The position numbers were made by a program, and so were the translations under genes. Of a stretch of DNA of 6,591 nt, positions 1 through 6,591 are shown in pieces. Under the pieces are notes generated by a model, which worked only from the letters and a program-made list of their open reading frames with translations, ran no database searches and was not told the DNA's origin. Source of the stretch: an uncultured Shinella sp. (GTDB lineage: Bacteria > Pseudomonadota > Alphaproteobacteria > Rhizobiales > Rhizobiaceae); NCBI GenBank assembly GCA_946481465.1, contig CAMLOC010000213.1, positions 1 to 6,591 of the forward strand, read 5' to 3'. Each line of letters starts with the position of its first letter. Positions within the stretch are counted from its first letter, which is position 1.

Positions 1-597
1 GGTCGTGTTGACGAACAGCCCCGCGCCCGTCGACACTTCCGGCAGGGCCGCCATGGCATGGGCGTGGACCTTCGGCCCGAACCGGTCGGCAAGCTCCTGC
101 GCCCGTCCGAGCGTGCGGTTGACGACGTGGATTTCCGAAACGCCGCGGTCGCGCACCGCCTGGATGATCGCCCGGCTGGCGCCGCCCGCCCCGAGGATGA
201 CGGCGCGGTCCGTCCTGCTCCAGCCCGGTGCCGCGGCATCGAGATTGGCGAGGAAGCCGAAGCCATCCGTATTGGTCGCATGCAGCCGGCCCTCTTCCAG
301 CCAGAGCGTGTTCGCAGCACCGAGTTCTTCGCTCAGCGCATCCGGCCGGTCGGCAAGCGCGAAGGCCGTCTCCTTGTGCGGGATGGTGACATTGCCGCCG
401 ACAAAGCCGGATTCACCGCTCTTCAATCTCGAAACGAAGCCGGCGAACTCTTCGGGGGCCACCTCCTGCCGCGTATAGGATCCCCGCAATCCAAGCGTTT
501 CCAGCCAATGGCCATGGATCAGCGGCGAGCGCGAATGCTTGACCGGGTAGCCCGTCACGAAGGCGTGGCGAACGGATGTTTCACGTGAATCATGCAT
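1..597 (-). CDS. aroE: Shikimate dehydrogenase (NADP+), partial, C-terminus beyond left edge
   Basis: Catalyses the NADPH-dependent reduction of 3-dehydroshikimate to shikimate in the cytoplasmic aromatic amino acid pathway. I translated 199 residues from the ATG at 597-595. The family is usually about 270-290 residues, so roughly the last third is missing. Visible motifs: shikimate-binding SRSPLIHG at residues 22-29; NVTIPHK at 69-75 with catalytic Lys75; NTDG at 109-112 with catalytic Asp111; the Rossmann NADP-binding loop GAGGASRA at 136-143; and the NRT..R NADP-phosphate motif at 160-165. The sequence stops within FVNTT, just before the usual GM motif. The start codon lies inside the end of maf: start and stop share ATGCATGA (8-base overlap), with no clear Shine-Dalgarno sequence, so translational coupling to maf is likely. 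Last visible gene of the leftward operon. The family call is secure; the start is supported by the frame and by the conserved N-terminal FVTGYPV. Confidence 0.96.
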   Translation of the reverse strand, partial: MHDSRETSVRHAFVTGYPVKHSRSPLIHGHWLETLGLRGSYTRQEVAPEEFAGFVSRLKSGESGFVGGNVTIPHKETAFALADRPDALSEELGAANTLWLEEGRLHATNTDGFGFLANLDAAAPGWSRTDRAVILGAGGASRAIIQAVRDRGVSEIHVVNRTLGRAQELADRFGPKVHAHAMAALPEVSTGAGLFVNTT

Positions 598-1186
598 CGA
601 TGGCACCGAGATCGCGAAGTTTAGCCAGCAAGGGAAGAAGCGGCAGGCCGAGAATGGTGAAGTAGTCGCCGTCGATCCGCTCGAAGAGCTGCACCCCCTC
701 GCCCTCGAGCTGATAGGCGCCGACGCTTGCCAGCACCCGCGTGCCGACCCGCGCCAGATGGCGATCGATGAAGGCATCCGACAAGGGACGCATCGTCAGA
801 TGCGCGATGGAAACGTGGCTCCACACTGTCTCGCCGTCCCGCACGAGGGCGACGCCGCAGTTCAGGGAATGGGTGCGGCCGGACATGGCCTGGAGATGGG
901 CCTTGGCTTCCGCCATGTCGGCCGGCTTGTGGAACACCCGCCCGTCCAGGGAAAGCGTCTGGTCGGAACCGATGACGAGCGCGCCGGGACGGCGCCGCGC
1001 GACATCCAGCGCCTTTTCGATTGCCAGCGTCTCGGCAACCTGCTGCGGCGTCGGCTTGCGGGCGGCAAGCGCCACCTCGACCGCGCGCTCGTCGATGGCG
1101 GCTGCCTCGGTTTCAAAGGCGAGGCCGGCATTCTCCATCAGCATGCGGCGGAAGGGACTTTGCGAGGCAAGGATCAGCGGTGTCAT
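590..1186 (-). CDS. maf: Maf-family nucleotide pyrophosphatase, YceF-like (probable m7GTP pyrophosphatase)
   Basis: Maf proteins hydrolyse non-canonical or modified nucleoside triphosphates to monophosphate and pyrophosphate, removing them from the cytoplasmic pool. The 198 residues are the normal family length. Visible motifs: N-terminal substrate loop [11 protein letters not shown] at residues 7-17; GSDQ at 73-76 with the catalytic Asp75; HKP with Lys87; SGR at 102-104; EGEGVQLFE at 161-169; and LGLPL at 179-183. The GSDQ form and the EGxGxxLFE motif resemble E. coli YceF (m7GTP-preferring) rather than YhdE (dTTP/UTP), which has ADT at this place; the substrate is inferred from that only. 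A GGAG Shine-Dalgarno lies 6 bases before the ATG. The gene follows the PPDK regulator by 24 bases and its stop overlaps the aroE start, so it is the middle gene of a three-gene operon. Confidence 0.93.
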   Translation of the reverse strand: MTPLILASQSPFRRMLMENAGLAFETEAAAIDERAVEVALAARKPTPQQVAETLAIEKALDVARRRPGALVIGSDQTLSLDGRVFHKPADMAEAKAHLQAMSGRTHSLNCGVALVRDGETVWSHVSIAHLTMRPLSDAFIDRHLARVGTRVLASVGAYQLEGEGVQLFERIDGDYFTILGLPLLPLLAKLRDLGAIDA

Positions 1187-1210
1187 GACTATCTCCGTTC
1201 GTGCCCCGGG

Positions 1211-2032
1211 TTAGCGAAGCTTCGGGCGAAGAGCAACGATGGCGGCGGCCGTTTCCTCGATCGAACGCCGGGTGACGTCGATGATCGGCCAGTTGTTGCG
1301 CGCGCAGATGGCGCGGGCATATTTCAGCTCCTCGGAAATCTGCGCCCGGTCTATATAGTCATCGCCGCGAAAATCCTGCGTCTGGCCGAGCACGCGGTTC
1401 TGCCGCACCTGGGCAATGCGGTCCGTCGTGGCGATCAGCCCGACGATCAGCGGCTTTGCGGCCGCCGACAGCCGCTCCGGCAGGGGCACGCCGAGCACGA
1501 TCGGCACATTGGCGGTCTTGATGCCGCGATTGGCGAGATAGATGCTCGTCGGCGTCTTCGACGTGCGGCTGATGCCGACGAGGATGACGTCCGCCTCGTC
1601 GAGATCGGCCGGTAACTGCCCGTCGTCATGATCCATCGTGAAGTTCAGCGCGTCGATGCGCGCGAAATAATCCGCGTTCATCACATGCTGCGCGCCCACC
1701 CGCCGGCGCGAGGGGGCGCCGAGATAGGACTGGAAGAGGTCGATGACCGGTTCGAGCACGGAGACGCAGGGCACGCCCATCTCCCGGCAGCGCTGGTCGA
1801 TGATCTGCGAAAGCTCCCGGTCGACGATCGTATAGAGCACGATGCCCGGCGCGCCGTCGATGGCGTCGAGCACCGGCATGAGCTGCTTGCGGTTGCGGAT
1901 CAGCGGATAGACATGTTCCAGCGCCTGCGAAGACTGGAACTGCGCCGCTGCCGCCCGTCCCGCCGCGATCAGCGTCTCGCCGGTCGAGTCCGATATCAGG
2001 TGCAGATGGAAGTAGTTTTTGCTGCTTTCCAC
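1211..2032 (-). CDS. Pyruvate, phosphate dikinase regulatory protein (bifunctional kinase/pyrophosphorylase, DUF299)
   Basis: Members of this family inactivate pyruvate,phosphate dikinase (or PEP synthetase) by ADP-dependent phosphorylation of an active-site threonine and reactivate it by phosphate-dependent dephosphorylation, thereby setting flux between pyruvate and PEP. The 273 residues match the family length. Visible: SDSTGET at residues 14-20 and the P-loop-like nucleotide-binding stretch GISRTSKT at 153-160, followed by [10 protein letters not shown], the hallmark of the family. Rhizobia generally carry PPDK, so PPDK is the likelier target, but the target gene is not in this window. 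The start is GTG (2032-2030), with GGAGG 5 bases upstream; the next residues ([11 protein letters not shown]) are the usual family N-terminus. First gene of the leftward operon with maf and aroE, reading away from the putative origin. The homologous gene borders the origin in Caulobacter. Confidence 0.95.
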   Translation of the reverse strand: MESSKNYFHLHLISDSTGETLIAAGRAAAAQFQSSQALEHVYPLIRNRKQLMPVLDAIDGAPGIVLYTIVDRELSQIIDQRCREMGVPCVSVLEPVIDLFQSYLGAPSRRRVGAQHVMNADYFARIDALNFTMDHDDGQLPADLDEADVILVGISRTSKTPTSIYLANRGIKTANVPIVLGVPLPERLSAAAKPLIVGLIATTDRIAQVRQNRVLGQTQDFRGDDYIDRAQISEELKYARAICARNNWPIIDVTRRSIEETAAAIVALRPKLR

Positions 2033-2072
2033 AATATCCTCCGCCCCCTGTTGATGAACCGGGAGAGCATGG

Positions 2073-2101
2073 AGCTAAGAACGGCAGGGGTCCGGAGGCA
2101 A
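2073..2101 (-). promoter_or_regulatory. Candidate sigma-70-type promoter for the DUF299-maf-aroE operon
   Basis: Reading the minus strand, TTGCCT (2101-2096) is followed after 17 bases by TTAGCT (2078-2073). This would give a leader of about 35 bases before the GTG at 2032. The -35 element is fair and the -10 element poor. It overlaps a weak DnaA-like site at 2101-2109, so DnaA could affect it. Pattern match only. Confidence 0.28.
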
Positions 2102-2117
2102 GGGGATAACCGGCATT

Positions 2118-2126
2118 TTGTCCACA
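2118..2126 (+). promoter_or_regulatory. DnaA box, one mismatch (TTGTCCACA)
   Basis: Differs from the consensus TTATCCACA only at position 3. It lies 34 bases before the perfect box and in the opposite orientation to it. Part of the putative oriC. Confidence 0.65.
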
Positions 2127-2160
2127 ATCGGCGGGAGATCGCAAAGCGATTCACCGCGCA

Positions 2161-2169
2161 TGTGGATAA
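2161..2169 (-). promoter_or_regulatory. DnaA box, perfect consensus (TTATCCACA on minus strand)
   Basis: The plus strand reads TGTGGATAA, the exact reverse complement of the consensus DnaA box. A GANTC site (GACTC, 2170-2174) follows directly, so DnaA binding and adenine methylation by a CcrM-type enzyme could influence each other here. Strongest single motif supporting the origin call. Confidence 0.8.
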
Positions 2170-2207
2170 GACTCATGACATGGCAAAGTGTCGCGTTTCT
2201 TCACAGG

Positions 2208-2216
2208 TCATCCACA
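2208..2216 (+). promoter_or_regulatory. DnaA box, one mismatch (TCATCCACA)
   Basis: Differs from TTATCCACA only at position 2. A weaker site, TTCTTCACA (2197-2205), precedes it exactly 11 bases upstream in the same orientation; both are followed by GG. The two sites would face the same side of the helix. Confidence 0.6.
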
Positions 2217-2239
2217 GGAAGGCTCTTTGCCGGTCGCCA

Positions 2240-2269
2240 GGAATCGCCTTGATTCAAAAAGGCGATTCC
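2240..2269. repeat. Perfect 11-bp inverted repeat with 8-base loop inside putative oriC
   Basis: The left arm GGAATCGCCTT (2240-2250) and right arm AAGGCGATTCC (2259-2269) are exact reverse complements, separated by GATTCAAA. Each arm holds one GANTC site and the loop holds a third (2241-2245, 2251-2255, 2264-2268). No convincing T-run follows on either strand (GGTTTT on the plus side only), so it is a poor intrinsic terminator and more likely a site for a dimeric protein or a structure that extrudes on melting. Function not known to me. Confidence 0.75.
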
Positions 2270-2355
2270 GGTTTTCCGCAATCTACGCGAAAAATCTGCC
2301 GGCACATGGCGTCTTTTCCGGCCTGTCGGCGGCGGGACCAGATCCCTGTGGAGAG

Positions 2356-2422
2356 GATTTAATCCTTGATAGTCACCGACTCTAAGAAATAGAAACCTTT
2401 TCAAAGAGATTATTTCATGATT
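2356..2422. other. AT-rich stretch, candidate DNA unwinding element of oriC
   Basis: Base composition falls sharply against the GC-rich surroundings; the core 2381-2422 has 10 G/C out of 42. It lies beside the DnaA boxes and ends just before the hemE Shine-Dalgarno sequence. Such a segment next to DnaA boxes is typical of the site where the origin first melts. It contains the only TTAA (2359-2362) of the intergenic region. Confidence 0.55.
2366..2395 (+). promoter_or_regulatory. Candidate hemE promoter within the AT-rich part of oriC
   Basis: TTGATA (2366-2371, five of six to TTGACA) is followed after 18 bases by TAGAAA (2390-2395, four of six to TATAAT). Transcription would start near 2402, giving a short leader before the GTG at 2437. 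AT-rich DNA easily yields chance matches, so this is weak; in Caulobacter a hemE promoter within the origin is known. Confidence 0.3.
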
Positions 2423-2436
2423 GGGAGAACCCCGCG

Positions 2437-3471
2437 GTGTCTGCGAAAAGCCGGAAGATCGTCGAAGTCCTGAACGGGAAAACGGTCTCCCCCCCTCCCC
2501 TCTGGCTGATGCGCCAGGCCGGACGTTACCTGCCGGAGTACCGGCAGACGCGTGCGGCGGCGGGAAGTTTCCTCGATCTCTGTTATTCGCCGGAACTGGC
2601 GACGGAAGTGACACTCCAGCCGATCCGCCGCTACGGCTTCGACGCGGCGATCCTGTTTTCCGATATTCTCGTCATTCCCGATGCCCTGAAGCGCAATGTC
2701 CGCTTCGAGGAGGGCCATGGGCCGCGCCTCGATCCGATCGACGCCGACGGCATCCTTGCCCTGAAGGGGAATGGGGTCGCAGAGCACCTCAAGCCGGTCA
2801 TAGAGGCCGTCGGCCGCATCCGGGGTGTCCTGCCCGGGGAAACGGCGCTGCTCGGCTTCTGCGGCGCGCCCTGGACCGTCGCCACCTACATGATCGCCGG
2901 CCATGGAACGCCCGACCAGGCCCCTGCGCGCCTTTTCGCCTACCGGGAGCCGCGCGCCTTCTCGCACCTCCTCGATCTTCTCGCCGACCTTTCGGCCGAT
3001 TATCTCGTCGCACAGATCGATGCCGGTGCCGATGCGGTGCAGATCTTCGATTCCTGGGCCGGCGTGCTCGGCGAGCGCGAATTTGCCGATTTTGCCGTCC
3101 GTCCGGTGCGCCGGATCATCGCCTCGGTGAAAGCCCGCCGCCCGCAGGCGAAGGTCATCGCCTTCGCCAAGGGCGCGGGCCTGCTATTGAAAACCTACCG
3201 GCAGCAGACCGGCGCCGATGCGATCGGCCTCGATTGGTCCGTGCCGCTCTCCTTTGCGGCCGAGCTGCAGAAGGAGGGTCCCGTTCAGGGCAATCTCGAT
3301 CCGATGCGGGTCGTTGCCGGCGGCGCAGCACTCGACGACGGCATCGACGCCATCCTGCAGGCGCTCGGCAATGGACCGCTGATCTTCAATCTCGGCCACG
3401 GCATCACGCCGCAGGCCGATCCGGACACCGTCGCGCGGCTCGTGGCGCGCGTGCGCGGAGAGGCGCGGTGA
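2437..3471 (+). CDS. hemE: Uroporphyrinogen decarboxylase
   Basis: Removes the four acetate carboxyl groups of uroporphyrinogen III to give coproporphyrinogen III, in the cytoplasmic tetrapyrrole pathway; no cofactor is needed. The 344 residues match the family. Visible: the first signature [12 protein letters not shown] at residues 25-36, holding the substrate-carboxylate arginines; [11 protein letters not shown] at 68-78, with Asp76 as the expected catalytic aspartate; the second signature [13 protein letters not shown] at 140-152, with the conserved Tyr151; and a C-terminal FNLGHGI with the conserved histidine. The start is GTG, with GGGAG (2423-2427) 9 bases upstream; the next residues (RKIVEVLNG) are the normal rhizobial N-terminus. 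It begins directly beside the AT-rich part of the putative origin, reading away from it, and its stop codon overlaps the start of hemJ (GTGA). It would be among the first genes duplicated in each replication round. Confidence 0.97.
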   Translation: MSAKSRKIVEVLNGKTVSPPPLWLMRQAGRYLPEYRQTRAAAGSFLDLCYSPELATEVTLQPIRRYGFDAAILFSDILVIPDALKRNVRFEEGHGPRLDPIDADGILALKGNGVAEHLKPVIEAVGRIRGVLPGETALLGFCGAPWTVATYMIAGHGTPDQAPARLFAYREPRAFSHLLDLLADLSADYLVAQIDAGADAVQIFDSWAGVLGEREFADFAVRPVRRIIASVKARRPQAKVIAFAKGAGLLLKTYRQQTGADAIGLDWSVPLSFAAELQKEGPVQGNLDPMRVVAGGAALDDGIDAILQALGNGPLIFNLGHGITPQADPDTVARLVARVRGEAR

Positions 3472-4007
3472 GCGAGAAACAGGCGGGCGAGCGCGCCGGA
3501 CGCCGCGCGCGGCTGCGCGCCGCGGTGGCGCTCGCCGTCTTCGCGCTGCTCGCCCTCCTTCTCGTCCTCCATCCGCCCGAGGACCTCTATCTCTGGATCA
3601 AGGCACTGCACATCATCGCCGTCATCTCCTGGATGGCGGGGCTGCTCTACCTGCCGCGGCTTTTCGTCTACCACACGGATGCCCCGCCCGGCTCGGCGGA
3701 GGCCGCGCTGTTCAAGGTCATGGAGCAGCGGCTCTTCCGGGTGATCATGCAGCCGGCGATGGGTCTTTCCTGGCTGCTCGGCCTCTATCTCGCCTGGTCC
3801 GTCTATGGGTTCCAGGGCGGCTGGTTGCACGCCAAGCTTCTTTTCGTGGTCCTCCTGTCGGGCGTGCACCAGTTCTACGGCCGCGCCGTGAAGGCCTTTG
3901 CGGAGGATCGCAACACCAGGACGGGCCGCCAATGGCGCATCTGGAACGAGGCGCCGGCGCTGCTGATGGTCCTCATCGTCATCCTGGTTGTCGTCAAGCC
4001 GTTCTGA
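3468..4007 (+). CDS. hemJ: Protoporphyrinogen IX oxidase HemJ (membrane protein)
   Basis: HemJ oxidises protoporphyrinogen IX to protoporphyrin IX in the inner membrane and replaces HemY or HemG in most alphaproteobacteria. The GTG at 3468 overlaps the hemE stop (shared GTGA), giving 179 residues. An arginine-rich N-terminus (residues 9-17) is followed by hydrophobic segments at about 18-34, 41-62, 92-113, 120-138 and 162-178. Conserved family features are [27 protein letters not shown] at 43-69 (His48 is the likely heme or substrate ligand, Arg64 also conserved), [11 protein letters not shown] near 95-105, and WLHAKL with His121 and Lys123. Co-translation with hemE couples two heme steps; hemH, which sits nearby in some alphaproteobacteria, is not in this window. 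The same reading frame stays open back to 2421, antiphase to hemE, but those upstream residues are not HemJ-like, so the GTG is the supported start. Confidence 0.92.
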   Translation: MSEKQAGERAGRRARLRAAVALAVFALLALLLVLHPPEDLYLWIKALHIIAVISWMAGLLYLPRLFVYHTDAPPGSAEAALFKVMEQRLFRVIMQPAMGLSWLLGLYLAWSVYGFQGGWLHAKLLFVVLLSGVHQFYGRAVKAFAEDRNTRTGRQWRIWNEAPALLMVLIVILVVVKPF

Positions 4008-4043
4008 TCGGTGCGACAAAACGGATGAAATTCCGATGCCCCC

Positions 4044-4072
4044 TTGCGGGCCAGCGCCGGAACCGCTATTTT
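4044..4072 (+). promoter_or_regulatory. Candidate sigma-70 promoter for rho
   Basis: TTGCGG (4044-4049) and TATTTT (4067-4072) are separated by 17 bases, a good match to the housekeeping promoter of alphaproteobacteria, where TTG of the -35 element matters most. It lies between the hemJ stop and rho. Transcription from near 4079 would give rho a leader of roughly 114 bases, room for the Rho-dependent attenuation known for E. coli rho. Autoregulation here is inference. Confidence 0.45.
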
Positions 4073-4169
4073 CCGCGCATCTCATCTTTCGTGGCATGTG
4101 TATTCGTTCAGTGAACTGCACCCGATCCCCCGCAGTTCGGCCTTGACCCGCACGCCTTTTCCCATCCCG

Positions 4170-4192
4170 ATGACACGCAGCATGGACCATTC

Positions 4193-4205
<13 letters not shown>
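4170..4205 (+). other. Tiny open frame (11 codons) overlapping the rho start, possible leader peptide
   Basis: ATG at 4170 opens a frame of 11 codons ([11 protein letters not shown]) that ends with TGA at 4203-4205, after the rho start at 4193 and in another frame. E. coli rho is preceded by a short leader peptide gene, rhoL. There is no convincing ribosome binding site, and a frame this short arises easily by chance; translation is speculative. Confidence 0.15.
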
Positions 4206-5458
<1,253 letters not shown>

Positions 5459-5485
5459 GCGGCACGCGCCGCCGAGCCGAACACC

Positions 5486-5519
5486 ATGGTCCCGTCGCAA
5501 GGCGGGGCCATTTTCGTTT
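5486..5519 (+). terminator. Intrinsic (Rho-independent) terminator of rho
   Basis: An 11-bp stem (5486-5496 with 5501-5511, two G-U pairs in RNA) closed by a GCAA tetraloop of the stable GNRA type, followed by the T-rich run TTTTCGTTT (5511-5519). It begins 28 bases after the rho stop codon and ends 65 bases before mnmE. Few transcripts should pass from rho into mnmE. Confidence 0.88.
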
Positions 5520-5584
5520 GAGACGAACGGAATCGATTCTTCTCCGAAACGGATTGATCGATTCGCACCCGGAATAACGAGGCC

Positions 5585-6591
5585 ATGCGTTCCACGGATA
5601 CGATCTTTGCCCTGTCGAGCGGCGGCCTGCCCTCCGGCGTGGCGGTGATAAGGCTGAGCGGGCCGGGCAGCGCGCAGGCGGTTCGCACGTTGTGCGGCGT
5701 TCAACCGGCGCCGCGCCGCGCTTCTCTCCAATCGATTCGAAATCGGAACGGTGAGACGCTCGACAAGGGTCTCATCCTGTTCTTCCCCGGGCCGAACTCG
5801 TTTACCGGAGAAGACTGTGCCGAATTTCAGATCCACGGTGGTCGCGCGACGGTGAAGGCCGTTCTGGCGGAGCTGGCCGGCATGGCGGGATTGCGCGCGG
5901 CGGAGGCCGGCGAATTCTCCCGACGGGCTTTCCTGAACGGGCGCATGGATCTGGTGGAGGTCGAAGGTCTTGCCGATCTGATCGTCGCCGAAACCGAGAT
6001 GCAGCGCCGCCTGGCGGCGGAACAGTCATCCGGTGGTCTGTCGACGCTTTACGATTCGTGGGCGAAACGACTGACCCATGCGCGCGCGATGATCGAAGCC
6101 GAACTGGATTTCGCCGACGAGGACGATGTTCCGGGTTCGGTGGCGGATACGATCTGGCAGGATATGCGCGGCCTTGAGCAAGACATCCTTAACCATCTTT
6201 CCGGCGCACGCGCGGGGGAGATCGTCCGGGATGGTCTCAAGGTCGTGATCGCCGGCCCGCCGAATGCCGGCAAGTCGAGCCTGCTGAACCACCTTGCCAG
6301 GCGGGACGTCGCCATCGTCACCGAAATCCCCGGAACGACGCGCGATGTTCTGCATGTCGATCTGGATCTCGACGGTTTTGCCGTCAGGCTCTATGATACG
6401 GCCGGCCTGCGCGAAACCGACGATATCGTTGAGCGGGAGGGAATTCGCCGGACCCACCGATCGCTGGCAGAGGCTCATCTGGTGCTCCTGCTGTCCGCGA
6501 GCGACAATCCGGACTGGGCCGGCCTCTTGCCGGACTATGATGGCCCGGTCGTCCGGGTCCGAACCAAGGCGGATATGCGGGACGCCTCCTG
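5585..6591 (+). CDS. mnmE: tRNA modification GTPase MnmE (TrmE), partial, C-terminus beyond right edge
   Basis: With MnmG (GidA), MnmE installs the carboxymethylaminomethyl group at uridine 34 of tRNAs that read split codon boxes. I translated 335 residues from ATG 5585; family members have about 430-455, so the end of the G domain and the C-terminal helical domain with its FCIGK-type motif are outside. Visible: N-terminal tetrahydrofolate-binding domain at 1 to about 118 ([20 protein letters not shown] at 8-27; [14 protein letters not shown]); helical region from about 119; and G domain with G1 GPPNAGKS at 224-231, G2 PGTTRD at 249-254 and G3 DTAG at 271-274. The G4 position reads TKAD (327-330) where NKxD is typical. 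The Shine-Dalgarno is odd: GAGG (5579-5582) sits only 2 bases from the ATG. No clear promoter was found between the rho terminator and this start. Genes gidA, gidB and parAB would be expected next. Confidence 0.96.
   Translation, partial: MRSTDTIFALSSGGLPSGVAVIRLSGPGSAQAVRTLCGVQPAPRRASLQSIRNRNGETLDKGLILFFPGPNSFTGEDCAEFQIHGGRATVKAVLAELAGMAGLRAAEAGEFSRRAFLNGRMDLVEVEGLADLIVAETEMQRRLAAEQSSGGLSTLYDSWAKRLTHARAMIEAELDFADEDDVPGSVADTIWQDMRGLEQDILNHLSGARAGEIVRDGLKVVIAGPPNAGKSSLLNHLARRDVAIVTEIPGTTRDVLHVDLDLDGFAVRLYDTAGLRETDDIVEREGIRRTHRSLAEAHLVLLLSASDNPDWAGLLPDYDGPVVRVRTKADMRDAS

Larger units (their letters stand above)
2033..2436. other. Putative chromosomal replication origin (oriC), intergenic between DUF299 gene and hemE
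   Basis: This is the longest gene-free stretch in the window and it separates two divergent operons. It contains a perfect DnaA box (2161-2169, minus), two single-mismatch boxes (2118-2126 and 2208-2216, plus), and two-mismatch candidates at 2025-2033 (plus, overlapping the start codon of the DUF299 gene), 2101-2109 (minus), 2197-2205 (plus), 2272-2280 (plus) and 2347-2355 (minus). Six GANTC sites and a perfect inverted repeat lie among them. The part next to hemE is AT-rich: positions 2381-2422 have 10 G/C in 42 bases. In Caulobacter, and as I recall in S. meliloti, the origin sits in this same hemE-side gap. No coding frame here resembles a protein. Position and motifs agree, but origin activity is inferred, not shown. 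Confidence 0.82.

Noticed and set aside
758..1615. Plus-strand open frame of 285 codons opposite maf and the DUF299 gene
   Set aside because: The opposite strand encodes two well-conserved proteins with good ribosome binding sites; this frame resembles nothing.
1628..2362. Plus-strand open frame of 244 codons running through the start of the DUF299 gene and the origin region
   Set aside because: Crosses the DnaA boxes and the palindrome, and its first half is antisense to a conserved gene; no protein-like pattern.
2359..2374. CtrA site (TTAA-N7-TTAA) in the origin
   Set aside because: There is only one TTAA in the whole intergenic region; the second half-site position reads TAGT. No full CtrA box, unlike Caulobacter.
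2384..2395. Row of triplets AAG-AAA-TAG-AAA resembling DnaA-trios
   Set aside because: On this strand trios should lead into a GC-rich patch and a TGTGGA-type box to the right; none is there. The only nearby weak box lies to the left. Orientation is wrong, so chance in AT-rich DNA is likelier.
2421..4007. One long plus-strand open frame of 528 codons covering hemE in another frame and continuing into hemJ
   Set aside because: The part before 3468 is arginine- and proline-rich noise antiphase to a clear HemE; only the segment from GTG 3468 resembles HemJ. Not a fusion gene.
3285..4190. Minus-strand open frame of 301 codons antisense to hemJ and the end of hemE
   Set aside because: Shadow of GC-rich coding sequence; low-complexity composition and no recognisable motif.
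5518..5545. Promoter for mnmE starting with TTGAGA at 5518
   Set aside because: The -35 match is good but no acceptable -10 hexamer lies 16-18 bases downstream, and it overlaps the T-run of the rho terminator.

Overview
The window looks like an ordinary chromosomal segment of an alphaproteobacterium, most likely family Rhizobiaceae (Rhizobium, Agrobacterium, Ensifer or Shinella type; genus not resolved). Reasons: high GC content, a Rho sequence of the rhizobial type that is 421 residues long, and the gene order (coaE side) aroE - maf - PPDK regulator | hemE - hemJ - rho - mnmE (gidA side), which is the conserved order around the hemE locus in this group.

Layout. Positions 1-2032 hold three leftward genes that look like one operon: a pyruvate,phosphate dikinase regulatory protein (GTG start), a YceF-like Maf nucleotide pyrophosphatase, and aroE (shikimate dehydrogenase, cut off by the left edge). 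Positions 2033-2436 are a 404-base intergenic region between divergent genes. Positions 2437-4007 hold hemE and hemJ, rightward, overlapping by 4 bases. After a 185-base leader come rho (4193-5458), a strong intrinsic terminator (5486-5519), and mnmE (from 5585, cut off by the right edge).

The most interesting part is the 404-base gap. It carries a perfect DnaA box, two boxes with one mismatch, several weaker ones, six GANTC (CcrM) methylation sites in 235 bases, a perfect 11-bp inverted repeat with GANTC in both arms and in the loop, and a strongly AT-rich stretch directly before hemE. The gap between hemE and the DUF299 gene is where the chromosome origin lies in Caulobacter crescentus and, to my knowledge, in Sinorhizobium meliloti. 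I therefore read it as the chromosomal oriC. All seven genes point away from it, as expected if replication starts here.

The genes are housekeeping: two late steps of heme synthesis (HemE makes coproporphyrinogen III; HemJ oxidises protoporphyrinogen IX), transcription termination (Rho), tRNA wobble modification (MnmE), aromatic amino acid synthesis (AroE), nucleotide-pool cleaning (Maf) and control of PPDK. I see no mobile element, CRISPR array, tRNA, rRNA, phage gene or defence system, and no gene of unknown family.
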